Positions 1-10,741 are shown, numbered from the stretch's first letter. The stretch: 64,000 nt of DNA from Perkinsus olseni (GCA_013115135.1 JABANP010000095.1:10001-74000); one strand, 5' to 3'. The notes: generated by a model from the sequence alone, not told the origin. Program-made: numbers and translations.

Positions 1-1045
1 CGGTAGTTGTTGTTGTTGTTGTTGCTGCGGTAGTTGTTGTTGTTGTTGCTGCGGTAGTTGTTGTTGTTGTTGCTGCGGTAGTTGTTGTTGTTGTTGCTGC
101 GGTAGTTGTTGTTGTTGTTGCTGCGGTAGTTGTTGTTGTTGTTGCTGCGGTAGTTGTTGTTGTTGTTGCTGCGGTAGTTGTTGTTGTTGTTGCTGCGGTA
201 GTTGTTGTTGTTGTTGCTGCGGTAGTTGTTGTTGTTGTTGCTGCGGTAGTTGTTGTTGTTGTTGCTGCGGTAGTTGTTGTTGTTGTTGCTGCGGTAGTTG
301 TTGTTGTTGTTGCTGCGGTAGTTGTTGTTGTTGTTGTTGCTGCGGTAGTTGTTGTTGTTGTTGTTGCTGCGGTAGTTGTTGTTGTTGTTGTTGCTGCGGT
401 AGTTGTTGTTGTTGTTGCTGCGGTAGTTGTTGTTGTTGTTGCTGCGGTAGTTGTTGCTGTTGTTGTTGCTGCAACCGTGGTTGTTGTTGTTGTTGTTGCT
501 GCAACCGTGGTTGTTGTTGTTGTTGTTGCTGCAACCGTGGTTGTTGTTGTTGTTGTTGCTGCGGTAGTTGTTGTTGTTGTTGCTGCGGTAGTTGTTGTTG
601 TTGTTGTTGTTGTTGCTGCGGTAGTTGTTGTTGTTGTTGTTGCTGCGGTAGTTGTTGTTGTTGTTGTTGTTGTTGCTGCGGTAGTTGTTGTTGTTGTTGT
701 TGTTGCTGCGGTAGTTGTTGTTGTTGTTGTTGTTGCTGCGGTAGTTGTTGTTGTTGTTGTTGTTGCTGCGGTAGTTGTTGTTGTTGTTGTTGCTGCTGTA
801 GTTGTTGTTGTTGTTGTTGCTGCGGTAGTTGTTGTTGTTGTTGTTGCTGCGGTAGTTGTTGTTGTTGTTGCTGCGGTAGTTGTTGTTGTTGTTGTTGCTG
901 CGGTAGTTGTTGTTGTTGTTGCTGCGGTAGTTGTTGTTGTTGTTGCTGCGGTAGTTGTTGTTGTTGTTGCTGCGGTAGTTGTTGTTGTTGTTGCTGCGGT
1001 AGTTGTTGTTGTTGTTGTTGCTGCGGTAGTTGTTGTTGTGTTGGC
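1..1045. repeat. GTT-rich minisatellite, unit about 24-33 bp
   Basis: About forty head-to-tail copies of a unit reading (GTT)n-GCTGCGGTA, where n varies and sets unit lengths of roughly 24, 27, 30 or 33 bp. Three units near 475-540 carry CAACCGTGG in place of GCGGTA. Most of the array is free of stops in several frames: one plus frame gives Val runs separated by Ala-Ala, another Gly-Ser-Cys runs, and one minus frame gives Gln runs broken by Leu-Pro. It runs off the left window edge, so its full length is unknown. It could be the edge of a polyglutamine-coding exon on the minus strand or a non-coding satellite. No flanking splice sites or protein context support coding. Confidence 0.95.
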
Positions 1046-2148
1046 TGATAGTGCACCAGTCCTGGGACGGCTATAGAGGACTAGTGTCCTGATCAGGGCT
1101 ACAGTCCTATGAACTCATAGACACCAGAGTCCCCCGGATCTAACTTGTTGGGTTGGACCGTCAGTTACTCTTGGGGCTACCAACAAATTGGTGGTGGGAG
1201 ATTGAATGAGACACTGTGATTCTAACAATGTCGGTAAGCAGAATTGAACGTCACTAACAGCTCAAAATTAAACTCGTGCCGTGCCAAGGAGTTCGACGTG
1301 GCTTCATCGATCACAGAACAGGCGTACACAGAGAATCCGAGGGAATGGGCGTATGAGTGGGAGTCTAGACCATAAACGCAGGCTTCACCGTGGAAGTGAA
1401 GATTATGATTCATCATCATATTGCATCATCAACACAGCTAATGCCAAAAGCAAGATAATGGTAGCAATCCTACGCCAGGAGGATGGGCGTGAGCGAAGCT
1501 ACCAAGCAGAGCTAATAGGCGCAGAAAAGAGGATTGTGAGCAATCGAAAAGAGGCCTGAGAAGGCAGTACCTCAATTACATTGAAAGCCAGAGCTAGCAG
1601 GATGCTAGCGAAGAAAGAAACAAACATGAAGAGATAATGTTTGTAGTACGCGAGCTCGCGAGCACAGCTCCACTCCCTGGAGGTAGGATAGTAGGGATTG
1701 CTCACTAGACCGGACCGGGTAGGAGTCAGGCACTTCTCTAGTGTCCTACTGAACAGTGCCGCCCAGTGATTCGGCGGCCCAGTGACCAGCTCTGACGCTG
1801 ACGGATGGTGAATCAGGTCAGAGCACAGCCACACACTGTTCACTCTCCCAACCTCTGCATCCTGGGAATTTCGATAAATCAATCCCGCTAACAGGGTGTT
1901 CACAGCCTCTCGGTGAGCAGTGAAATCACCTAAGCTCATCATGCGTGGACCAATCTGCACTTGGTCTATGAACAAAACTACGATAATAATAATAATATCA
2001 ACACAAGCCACTGGATCAAGGACAGATGAGTGTTGTTGCATGAACGCAGACGCCAGTTGAAGAGGCCTTCAAAAGTTCTCGTGAATGACGGGAAAGGTAG
2101 GAAACCATACTTCCCACGCTCTTCGATGACGGTCTTTGGTCGGTAACC

Positions 2149-2182
<34 letters not shown>

Positions 2183-2347
2183 CGTCGACTAACGGTGGTG
2201 ATAGCATGACATCAGGTCGAGGCCAAAACCGCTAGGCTACTAGACATGGACCTCCGCGGAAATGGAGCAAGTTTGTTCTTGCATTCTACCAAGGTTTTCC
2301 ATCACTCCCGCCCAAAGCGAGTATTCCGTAGCTAGCCTGCACTCAGT
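1046..2347. other. No recognisable gene
   Basis: No open frame here resembles a known protein or shows exon-like continuity. A (GAT)n microsatellite lies at about 2151-2180. A 180-codon minus-strand open frame at 1499-2041 has no recognisable motif and was not accepted as a gene. Confidence 0.5.
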
Positions 2348-2929
2348 ATGGTGTCTCGCACTATCATCTCCTTGCTACCAATACTGGAGGCCGCCAGAGG
2401 GAGGTGGCCCGCTCCCTGCCCAGAATTGCTGACCAAACTATCTCAAGCTGATGAGCTACGCCTGAAGCCTGTTCTGAAAAATAGATGCCCCGCTATACGT
2501 GATGTCTTCGTTAAATTCAGCGGTGAGCCATCCGACTTCGGAATGAAGATGAAGCTAACAACGCAGGATCGAGGCCACCCTGCTGTGCAAGGGGCTACAC
2601 CTGTAGCCAGATCTCGAACCTATGCCATTGGGAGCCAGCTGAGGTTAGTAGAGAAGGGCAACATGGCCGTGGACATGTACTTGAGGGAGCCCATCCCAGC
2701 TGGGATCGACGCAGCTCTGAGGGAGTTAGTTGGAGGAATAAGAGAGACACCGTCGTCGGTAGTGGTGGTCTCCAACAACACGATGATATTATCAGTAGCG
2801 CTATCAAGTGCTGCTGCTGCTGCTGCTGGTGCAACGACTAATGCTGCGACTACTGATTATACCATCGTCGGAGTTCGGTTCGAAGATTCAGAGGGGAAAC
2901 CAGTCTGCAAGTACGAAGCGAAGGTGTGA
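2348..2929 (+). CDS. Secreted hypothetical protein, paralog A
   Basis: Intact 193-codon frame. Residues 1-18 look like a signal peptide (MVSRTIISLL followed by a small-residue region ending AARG), so secretion or ER targeting is inferred. The body has no motif I recognise. An alanine run (A8, residues about 158-165) is encoded by a GCT repeat. The protein matches the gene 740 bp downstream in order: signal peptide ending AARG, then LSQAxxxxL, a central beta-rich region, a leucine/valine-rich VVVSNxTxxLSV block, and a C-terminal hydrophobic-aromatic strand. The two are therefore tandem paralogs of one secreted family. Neither has an intron, unlike most genes in the window. Confidence 0.6.
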   Translation: MVSRTIISLLPILEAARGRWPAPCPELLTKLSQADELRLKPVLKNRCPAIRDVFVKFSGEPSDFGMKMKLTTQDRGHPAVQGATPVARSRTYAIGSQLRLVEKGNMAVDMYLREPIPAGIDAALRELVGGIRETPSSVVVVSNNTMILSVALSSAAAAAAGATTNAATTDYTIVGVRFEDSEGKPVCKYEAKV

Positions 2930-3671
2930 TAATCGATAATGTCAGGGTGTCATCTAGTTGCTAATGAAGTACACGATCTTTATCATGGTATTGTTGTTGT
3001 TTATATGATTCTGTAGCTGCGTTATCAGTCGAGTGACGTGAGCTACAACACGACGACATGTGCAGAGGGGGGGCCAACCTTGATGACTGCTCATGCGGGC
3101 TAGTGGGCTTGGTAGTAGTGAGAATGATAAGTCTAGTCTGCGGCCTCCCGTTGGCGAGATGATGTTAACAGTTACCTGAAGGATAATGATGATGATAGGG
3201 TGAATTGCCATGCCCTGGGATTAAAAATCAGACTAACAAAACATTCTTGAGTATGACGAATAGTCACTCGTGGAGGAGCACTTCCCGATCTTACAAAGTG
3301 CTGGGGCCGTGGTTGAGAACGATTTCAGGACCGTTAGTTGGGCAAGACCTCGACTGCTCTTTCGTCCTTGCAAGACTGGCAAAGATGCTCACATCATCGC
3401 CGAAAGTAGTCTGATGCAACGGGTAATCACTATTGTTACTAATTTGTACACATCACCAAACGAGCGCCGTAGCAAGGTCAAAATGGCAGGGTCCGTGACA
3501 GAGTATGGGAGGCCTAACACGACCCAGGGAGGGCTCACCATTATTGGAGATCGAGCAGTAGCAAGAGGTCGCTGTCGGGTCGTTGTTCCGCTCGGATTCT
3601 TACGAGCGGCTCGAGTTCCGCTCGAACACAATTTTCCAGTTCTAGCCTGTGCAGACCCAGTGAAGCGCAGA

Positions 3672-4196
3672 ATGGTACGCCTAAGCAGTAGTGTCAGCTT
3701 AGCCCTCTGCTTGCTACCTGTTGTGCATGCAGCCAGGGGAAGAAGGGTGGCTTCAGGCCCGAAGTTGCTTCACGAGCTGTCTCAAGCAGGACAGATTCAC
3801 CTAAGCGCGGACAAGAACAATGACTGCACTGCTACTGACAGCGTCTCAGTGCAGTTGAAAACTGCTCCTTTCAGCGTGAAGTTGAGGACAATACTCCCGG
3901 GAGGGCCTCTGGACGAAGGCAAGTCTTTCGTGCACTCGTTCTCGAGCGCTGTGAGAGTAGAAGAAAGAAAGAAGTCGGGCACTATAGACCTGCATCTTCA
4001 AGGGCCTTTTGATGCTAATACAGAAGCGACTCTGCGGAAGACACTCGAGCCGATTGAAGGCGTGGTGGTGTCGAATGTGACGAGTGTGTTGTCGGTCACA
4101 CCAACAGCAAACAACGTAACCATGGTATCACTGTGGTTCCAGCAGGGACCAGAGATATTTAATTGTGATTTCGGAACGGAGGTGTCGATGAGATGA
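3672..4196 (+). CDS. Secreted hypothetical protein, paralog B
   Basis: 174-codon frame. The frame is open from 3270, but the ATG at 3672 is chosen because it opens directly onto a typical signal peptide (MVRLSSSVSLALCLLPVVHA, cleavage expected after VHA) and matches the start of the upstream paralog. The mature part begins AARGRR and shares the LSQAG, VVVSNVTSVLSV and C-terminal blocks with paralog A. Two N-V-T sequons fit a secreted protein. Function unknown. Tandem duplication of secreted genes is common in host-interaction families of protists, but that role here is inference only. Confidence 0.62.
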   Translation: MVRLSSSVSLALCLLPVVHAARGRRVASGPKLLHELSQAGQIHLSADKNNDCTATDSVSVQLKTAPFSVKLRTILPGGPLDEGKSFVHSFSSAVRVEERKKSGTIDLHLQGPFDANTEATLRKTLEPIEGVVVSNVTSVLSVTPTANNVTMVSLWFQQGPEIFNCDFGTEVSMR

Positions 4197-4500
4197 CGGA
4201 GGCCATCGAAGTCTATGCCGTTGCGACCTAGCATGACAGTGCTAACGTTGTTGGTGATGTTGTTGTTGCTGTTGTTGATCTATTGGGTAGCCGCGTCAAC
4301 AGATCAGCCAATCCATCATGAAATGTTGGAACCTCCTCTTCTATTTCAGTTTACTCTAATGCTTCGACTCACCTGAGCTCGAGGGGACCGATAGGGAAAG
4401 CCAACTGTTTACCACGCTGTCTTTATAGTAGGACTCAACCAAATAAAGAACATAATCCCGGTGGTGGTGATGATGATGAACACAGCGATGTGCATGCGTG
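4197..4500. other. Intergenic, no gene seen
   Basis: Contains short GTT and GAT microsatellite stretches (around 4250-4275 and 4462-4478). I see no coding frame or RNA structure. Confidence 0.5.
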
Positions 4501-5203
4501 CTACTTTCTAGCACAAACGATGAGGATACTCATCAAATATTCAATCACGATTACGTGACTGTTCCGATTGGGCTCATGAAAGCTGATGGTGGGAGCTGCT
4601 CTGACGAGGTGGATCGTATCTGAGGAGAATGGAGTGATGATAATACCCCAGTAGACAACTAAAATTTTATAATCCCGGCGGGGGTCGAACCCACGACCTA
4701 CGGCTCATAAGACCGTCGCTCTAACCACTGAGCTACAGGATCTTCACGATTACCCATTTGCCTTACGATGGTATCATCGTCCGATACTCCACCCATTTTC
4801 TCTCCCGTTGACAAGCATGATGCGGAGGGGGTTAAGGAAGAGCAGCAGGAGGACAGAGAGCTCTCTTGAGGGGAGGTTGTTGGCGCGAAGGAGGCCCGGC
4901 CACTCTCCTTGTGGTTCAATGATGGCGCACGGGAGGCAGAGTATGAACCTACAACTGCACTATAACCCGAAGCATCGGCAACAGCGCTGCCGTCCTCTCA
5001 CGTGTGATTGTGATCACTTGTGGCCCAGAAATTCGGGCCACCGGTTTAGTGGAGGGCACGAGGAGATCATCAGGGAGGCAGCAAATGAAATCGCGTATTT
5101 TGTTAGACTCTATCGCAGTACTGTCGGCGGCGTCTTCCACTATTGGTGGTAGTTTGGCGTAAGCGAGCCATACTATGAACACCAGTACAGCTGCCGTACT
5201 CAA
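4501..5203 (-). CDS. Hypothetical membrane protein with tRNA-containing intron
   Basis: Proposed multi-exon gene of unknown function. The 5' exon begins MSTAAVLVFIVWLAYAKLPP, a membrane segment or signal anchor. A serine/proline-rich exon follows (about 4920-4754, ending TIVRQM). The next intron would be 4659-4753 (95 nt, GTAATC...TTTTAG) and encloses the whole tRNA-Ile(TAT)-like sequence in the same orientation. After it the frame stays open for about 50 codons (starting VVYWGIII) to a stop at 4501-4503. Boundaries between the first two exons are uncertain. Evidence is frame continuity only; no family supports the joins. Confidence 0.35.
4671..4742 (-). tRNA. tRNA-Ile (anticodon TAT)-like, inside an intron
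   Basis: 72 nt folding as a cloverleaf: acceptor GATCCTG/CGGGATT with G-T pairs, D arm GTAGCTCAGTGGTTAGAGC, anticodon loop CTTATGA giving TAT, and T arm GTGGG-TTCGACC-CCCGC. A near-identical copy lies inverted at 6035-6106. CCA is not encoded, as usual for nuclear tRNA. It sits inside a candidate 95-nt intron of a minus-strand gene, so it may be a tRNA gene, a tRNA-derived intron body, or both. Confidence 0.7.
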
Positions 5204-5941
5204 GGTGTAGAGTATATAGAATATGGTGAGCCTGAGGTAACCCGAACAACGCTAGTTCGATTCCAGTCAAGGGTGCCTATTGTACTTGAAGGATGTCGGG
5301 TGGAAGTGGTGAGTAGGGGGTGCTCCGAATCCTACGGGTAGAGGGCCGCTCCGATGACCAACTACTGTTGTTTTGGACTCTCTGAGAAGGCACGGTCGAA
5401 GCGAATGTCTCATAGTCCGAAACGGGAAGAGTGGATACAGCGTCGCGTAGAGAGGAGTTGGTTGAAGGCAACCCTGAAGAGCCTACAGGATGATTTTGTA
5501 CTGATAGGAGGCGGAGACATCATGGCAGGATAACTCTCCTCGCTATTGACGAACCTTCTGCCCCCTCACCTCCCCCTGCCCCTCAGCAAGCTAGCCGCGG
5601 TATTGGTAGCAGTGGACCTAACTGCCTCCTCCGTATCAGTAGTCTTATCATCTCGAGCAAGATCCTGTGAGGAGATGTCGAGATATCACACATGAGCCCA
5701 GGCTACCTCGTGAGTGGTCTTGGAATCGTCGTGAGTCCTCCGAATTCGTCGAGGATGCTTTGGACGTAGGAAGTGTATATCATCGGTCGAGTGCCTCACC
5801 TGAACGAGCATCACTCGGTTGTTCATTAAATAGGATCGTTTACTGCATCTTTTTTGTGGTGATGATGACGCCGAAGTCCTCCGTCACGAAGGAATACGGG
5901 CCTGAAGGGGGTTTTAATCCTACACAGCTGTCTCCCATTCC
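5204..5941. other. Unassigned stretch
   Basis: Serine/proline-rich open frame on the minus strand at 5277-5471 and an open frame on the plus strand from 5667, neither with a recognisable motif. They could be exons of flanking hypothetical genes. No support beyond frame openness. Confidence 0.3.
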
Positions 5942-6196
5942 TCATTTCCATCCTATGCTGAGTAATCTCCCCCGACGCCATACATTCCCAAGTGGAACTA
6001 GTGAGCATTCGCCATGCAGCAAAACACACTCATCGGTCCTGTAGCTCAGTGGTTAGAGCGACGGTCTTATGAGCCGTAGGTCGTGGGTTCGACCCCCGCC
6101 GGGACTATACGCTTTCAGCCTTCCAGCTATCCAACCCCTATCGTACCTATCTTTCATTCCGTCAACTCCCTCCACCGCCTTAATGACTAATTCCAT
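5942..6196 (-). CDS. Hypothetical protein split by an antisense tRNA intron
   Basis: An exon starting MELVIKAVEGVDGMKDRYDR (ATG at 6196-6194) ends in GRLKA at a GTATAG donor. The frame resumes after a CTACAG acceptor with TDECVLLHGECSLVPL and stays open to a stop at 5942-5944. The intron so defined, 6039-6110 (72 nt), coincides within 4 nt with the tRNA-Ile sequence on the other strand. The protein is unknown and may extend through further introns. Confidence is limited because only reading-frame continuity supports the model. Confidence 0.3.
6035..6106 (+). tRNA. tRNA-Ile (anticodon TAT)-like
   Basis: 72 nt: acceptor GGTCCTG/CGGGACT, D arm TAGCTCAGTGGTTAGAGC, anticodon stem ACGGT/GCCGT with loop CTTATGA (TAT), T arm GTGGG-TTCGACC-CCCGC. 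It is nearly identical to the inverted copy at 4671-4742. Its antisense strand supplies plausible splice sites for a minus-strand gene (donor GTATAG at its 3' end, acceptor CTACAG at its 5' end). Whether it is also transcribed as a tRNA cannot be judged here. Confidence 0.72.
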
Positions 6197-6394
6197 CAGG
6201 AATAACGTATTTATAGGGGTCCTCATGGAGAAGCAACCAGCTGCACAAGAAGAGTCGTCGCGAGGGTCGTTACCGATTGAGCTGCGTTGTTACGTTAAGA
6301 GAATGCAAGTACGCAAGATCTTTCAAGTTGTCGGTTCCAAGTCCTCACGGCTAAAACCAATGAATGATGATGTTGTTGTTTCGATCCACCAGAC

Positions 6395-7451
6395 ATGGCC
6401 GGGCATGCTGCTGCTGAAGAGGAGGAGCCCTTCAGCTTCGATAAGTTCCCACCTTTTTACACGTACTACGGGGGATCTCTAGCACGGACTGTGACAGTGC
6501 TATCGACTTCGAAGAACAGAGTCATTAGACGCTTGGGTCGAGCCAATCTAATCTGGTTTGCTTATTCACCGGTCGTAGGGTAATCCCTTCAGAGTCTGAC
6601 GTCCCTCAGGCTACAGCCTAACCTCACCGTAAGGAAGAGGCAGATAAGTTTGTGGAGAGATCGAGTTTTGAAGACATGTAGTAGCTAGAGGTGTCAGTAA
6701 AAGCTCCTCCTATTCCGGTTAATGGTAGGCCGAGAGAAAAAACGGAGCTTCCTCGACATAGCATTGCAGTCAGCAGCATTAGTGTAGGAAGTGTTCGGCA
6801 ATCCAGAAATACATCGTAGCGCTCGCCCATCGTAGATCGGCCGTTAATATGGAGACATGCGATTTAGGACAGTTGAATCTGGATGGCATCAGAGCGGTGT
6901 TGAATGATCTAGTATCTACTGATAATGGACGATGGTGCGATGCCGCACAGACAAGATTCCTGGTACTACCGGAATCGGTTAGCGAGTAGGAAGATACCCA
7001 CCCGTGCAGGTGCTTTGGCATACTCCCGCTGAGTGGGCTCAGATAATATACGATTGGGTAATAGGCTGCCCTCGTCTCTGTCGCTGGACTGCTGATTGTT
7101 CAGGCGACCAATACGGGCAAGCTAGGATCGGTTGAGACTGTTTTCTCATTACATAGCGGGGAGGACTCTCAAGGGGCCAGTAAGTGGAAGGTTCTACCGG
7201 GATTTGAGCCTGGCTCTTCAGCTTTGAGGCATGGGATACTGACCGTTACACCATAGAATCGCTTTGATTCTCTGCACTTCTGGTGGATCACTGCTGTTGT
7301 AGACAATCTTCCTTCTTTCTTTGCAGAATTCCACGGGATACCGCCGGAGGTCATCATGCTCGGTTTGGAGAATCTCGAGCTCGCCGGCAAATGCGAGATA
7401 TTTCGCGGCAACACTACAGATGCTACCGGTGTTAAGTTCTTCACAAATTGA
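6395..7451 (+). CDS. VPS25: ESCRT-II subunit VPS25
   Basis: VPS25 is the two-winged-helix ESCRT-II subunit that recruits ESCRT-III on endosomes. Exon 1 (6395-6462) ends in FDKFPPFYT, matching the PPFFT-LQPN box near the VPS25 N-terminus. Exon 2 starts at 6610 and supplies LQPNLTVRKRQ. Later exons give LGQLNLDGIRAVLNDL, then RFL joined to VLWHTPAEWAQIIYDW (7010-7057), then TGKLGSVETVFSLHSGED (7104-7179). The last exon (7327-7451) has FHGIPPEVIMLGLENLELAG and ends in GVKFF plus two residues, the family's characteristic C-terminus. Introns: 6463-6609, 6963-7009, 7058-7103, 7180-7326. The join around 6676-6840 is not resolved. The last intron contains a tRNA-like sequence in antisense. Confidence 0.9.
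7195..7262 (-). pseudogene. tRNA-like sequence inside VPS25 intron
   Basis: The antisense of 7195-7262 reads like a degenerate tRNA: a D-arm-like TATGGTGTAACGGTCAG, then a CTC-containing anticodon region, then the T arm CAGGCTCAAATCCCGG. It resembles tRNA-Glu(CTC) but the stems are imperfect. It lies wholly within the last intron of VPS25, on the opposite strand. Confidence 0.5.
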
Positions 7452-7966
7452 TTCTTTTTCACAGCAGTATCTTTCTGGTTTCGTGGGCGTATCTTTGTTC
7501 ACCTAGTTCATGCTCGAGGGGAGATTTTTTTCAGTTGCAGAATTCCGCATTTCACCATGTCCCATCGATATTTTTATCGAAAGTTGATACTAACGGGAAG
7601 ATATTCTTGTGGACATTGCGCACAGGGAATATTTCGGATATCGCGGGGAAATCTTGCGGCTGCAGCTAGCAAAGGGTCGAACCCAGCTCAAGCGTACTAA
7701 AGGGAACGCGTTTAAGATTGGTGTTTAGTCTGGCTTAACCGCCAACAACAAGGCGTATCATTTTTCACTTTGTGTCATACGCAGTGAACTTCTCCAACAC
7801 GCGAGCCGCTCCGTGTAGATTCGCAAGACGCCGATTGGAGCAATCTCGTCAAGCGAAGGGGTTAGCTGCTGACGGGAAGCCTCTGCCAGATCGCATAAGT
7901 AAAATGTGATGCCGTGTGCCGGGATCGAACCTGCGACCTCCAGCTGTTTCCAGGCTTTGACAAGGA
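7452..7966. other. Weak coding signal, unassigned
   Basis: A plus-strand frame from an ATG at about 7557 (MSHRYFYRKLILTG) and a basic open stretch at about 7790-7910 ending in LAADGKPLPDRISKM could be exons of one small basic protein, possibly organellar. A T-arm-like sequence (GGGTCGAACCCAGC) lies between them at about 7675-7690, and another near 7920. No family recognised. Confidence 0.25.
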
Positions 7967-8194
7967 TTACTTGGGACTCCAGGCTGACCTCATGTACAGT
8001 TTGAATGATTTGGGGGGTTCTACTGTCAACTCAGCTGCACCATCAGGAATACGAGGTTCTATAAACGTAAAATCGATCGGGTGATCGATTTGGCCGTTTC
8101 GTAATGCATCCTGCCAGGTCCTGCTGAACCGTGCTGATACTGGGTACGTGCGTAAAATCGTGAAGTTTGCCAATACTGTGACGGGTTCCACCAT
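7967..8194 (-). CDS. Small hypothetical protein with palindrome-bearing intron
   Basis: Two candidate exons: MVEPVTVLANFTILRT, then after an 89-nt intron (8059-8147, GTACCC...TTATAG) PRIPDGAAELTVEPPKSFKL to a stop at 7967-7969. The frame is also open straight through, so the intron is not proven. The intron carries the palindrome AAATCGATCACCCGATCGATTTT, a hairpin family seen in other introns of the window. No known domain. Confidence 0.25.
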   Translation of the reverse strand: MVEPVTVLANFTILRTYPVSARFSRTWQDALRNGQIDHPIDFTFIEPRIPDGAAELTVEPPKSFKLYMRSAWSPK

Positions 8195-8774
8195 ACTCTC
8201 AACAACGGGATGCTACTTTCTTGGATATGTACGTGGTGGAATCGATATGAGTAAGATTTTTTATTTATTTGTTCAGATGGATATTTATGATACCATACCA
8301 TTCGTAACAGCTCTGGCGACGATGTGGGTAGGTAATAATAGGGGAGTGTGCTCTCAGTGGCCGGGATATCAAGGCGTATCTTTCGCACTGTGTAGGTTTA
8401 CATGTTTATCTTACAACTTATGTATCCAGAATAGTAGTTGATACTGGAAAGGCTCAGATGGCGATACGAGCTCATAACCTATCCGGGAGGCCCGGCAGGC
8501 CGATAGTTGTAAGCACTCTCAACATGATGCTCCTCAGGATATAGGATGTTTGGTGTGATGGTTATTCGGATAGATGTTGGACCGTATGGCCCAGGGTTCA
8601 ACGCCAGGTCGTGTCATGTTTAGTTCCCCGTACATGGTATGGAGAAAGTAGAGGTCGGAGACAAATACATACGCTTTCGGACCAAAAAGCAATTCTGGAC
8701 GATATCGAGAATCTTTCCATTCCGAGTTCCCAGGATGCACACGATTTCTGGTAGGATATTACACCAGCTTCAAC
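8195..8774. other. No gene recognised
   Basis: Open frames on both strands here have no recognisable motif, exon-like conservation or splice-site context. Confidence 0.35.
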
Positions 8775-9728
8775 TTGAGATACGCCTCGTCAGATTCTGA
8801 CCGTTACGATAACCTTTCGAAAGACTTGGTAACAACATCGGACCTTGGACAAGATTACTTCCAACTCAACAATACTGCGGTGTCGACGGAGGTGTTGAAC
8901 CCGGGGCTGCCTGCGTTGGCATCGCCCGATGGGAGGAGGTCTGATGGGAAGAGGGCGAAGTTCTTGGGGGCTGGGGTTGGGGTGGCGGCCAGTGCTCAGT
9001 CACAGCTCGGCCGCGGACGGGGAAATACTACTACGAATGGTAAGTATTATCATGAGTAAACAGAGTCGGGGTAAAAGCAGAATATTTCCCCAATAGAAAG
9101 TGGGTGATTGATGAACCAAAATAAAATAGACGGGGATGATGAACGGTCATTTGTGAATTTGTTATACCGAACACTGAGGTGTATGAGACGGTCGATACTA
9201 GTAGTGTGCTGACGGCGTCAATGACGGCGTCCAACGTCGAAACCTGACACTGAGCAGTAGCAGGCTTGCTATTACTTCGACTTATCATCCCTCTTGCTGA
9301 ATTGGGTAATATCAGATGACGAGCGGAGTACGGTCATTGCGAAGGCTTTGTCGCCGGTAAGGAATTGGTGGGATAATATATGGAAAGAAGACGAGAAAGA
9401 GAGAGTTGCTTCTGTTAGAGGGAAATTCCGCATAGAAAAGTGAGAGTATCTTTCATCGATCGAGCGATCGATTTGGCCTCGGATAGGTATAAATACCAGA
9501 TGCCGGACTCCGCTGATGGAGTTTGGAAAACTGGCGGCATTCCAGAGGTACTGCTCATTCCCGGATTCGATCCGGGGACCTTTTGATCACCAGGTCCGGA
9601 AGGATGTCCTCTCTCTGCGGCTCGGACGTGATGGCTTCCCGGCAAACTCCGGAGAGGAGAGGAAGCTGCTCAAGTTCTTCGAGGACCCCTTCGGAGATCA
9701 GATCCCGAAAAAGGATCTACATGTTTGA
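8775..9728 (+). CDS. Hypothetical multi-exon protein
   Basis: The last exons of an unknown gene. A low-complexity exon rich in Ser, Gly and Ala ends at a donor near 9040 (AATG|GTAAGT). A later exon reads VISDDERSTVIAKALSPVRN and ends GKFRIEK. Intron 9440-9486 (47 nt) is removed to give KYKYQMPDSADGVWKTGGIPE, then intron 9548-9593 (46 nt), then VRKDVLSLRLGRDGFPANSG to a stop at 9726-9728. Both tiny introns contain perfect hairpins (an ATCGATC palindrome, and CCCGGAT-TCG-ATCCGGG). Removing both restores one uninterrupted frame, which is the main evidence. The start and function are unknown. Confidence 0.5.
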
Positions 9729-9768
9729 TGAGTGCCAAGTTTCCGACAAATTGAAGACAGTTTCGTTG

Positions 9769-10741
9769 TTATTTTTTCCAAATTGAATTTAGTAAATTCT
9801 GGTACAGTTGAGTCGACAACTGGTACGCAAGGGACAAGGCAGAATAATCATCGGAAACTTCATGCTCATTATCACTCACTTTAGTGGTATCGAAAACAGG
9901 GCTGTTGAGCAGACGCGACACTCTGATGCGATGATCATCATCACCACCATCCAAACGCCCCTTCCTCTGCTCTACCAGGACCACAACATTGCCCAAGATA
10001 CCATCGGAGAGGCACATCTTGCTCTCTTGCAGTTTCTCAACGCACTCGGCAAATATAAGAACTTCTACATCGGTGAGGGTCTCCGACTTGCCCACCAGTC
10101 TTGTGATGGCTGCCTCGGCCAAGGCCCACTTCTGATCGGCTATCGCCCGGGTCGTCACGTGATAGAGAGTGGACGAAGACAAACCATGGAGATTATCGTC
10201 CTTCGATAGTTCTTTATCGAGCCAATCTCTCAAGCCGTCATATCGATCCAAGAAGGACGCATCATGAACGCCCATCCAAGCAGTGCAGATGGTAGAGGGA
10301 GAGAACTTGCATCGGGAAGAACCGAGTTCGAACCCTCGGGATTGTATTTTTGACCACATCATAGGATCTTGTACTCGTAGTTTCAAAGCCTCGTTCATCA
10401 CATCCACAAGATACTGACCGGAGCAGAAGGCAGGTAGTGCATCGAACTCGACTCGCCCTCGACCAGCCTCGGATATTTTCAAACCGAATCGAGCCGCTAT
10501 TGACGAGGCGCTCATACGAAGAATAAACCTGGTCTGTGGATAACATCATGCTCCGAAATACCCTAAAAAATTCTGCGCATCGCTACGACGCCTTTTCATC
10601 AATGGAAGTCTAAGATGTAGGTGGTACAAGAAGGACATCTGTAGATTACGCAGAATGCTGCCGGGCCACTCGGCAGAGTTTGGACTAAAAGGTGCTACCA
10701 CTACTTGACCACTATTAAACAGATAGTAACGCAATTTTGAC
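9769..10741 (-). CDS. Helical-repeat protein, FASTK/RAP-like
   Basis: 248-codon frame (10515-9769), with a likely 5' exon up to about 10741. The sequence is almost all alpha-helical with repeated pairs of helices, including FSPSTICTAWMGVHDASFLD, a pattern typical of the octotricopeptide-like repeats of FASTK/RAP proteins that bind organellar RNA. The C-terminal RAP domain is not seen, so the protein may be truncated or end differently. It resembles in style the larger minus-strand gene at 25.9-29.2 kb. A T-arm-like hairpin sequence (about 10325-10350) is in frame inside the coding region and may be an unresolved intron. Confidence 0.45.

Noticed and set aside
477..1076. 199-codon Val/Ala open frame in the GTT repeat as a protein gene
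   Set aside because: The unit is free of stops in several frames on both strands because of its composition, so openness is not evidence of coding; there is no conventional start context.
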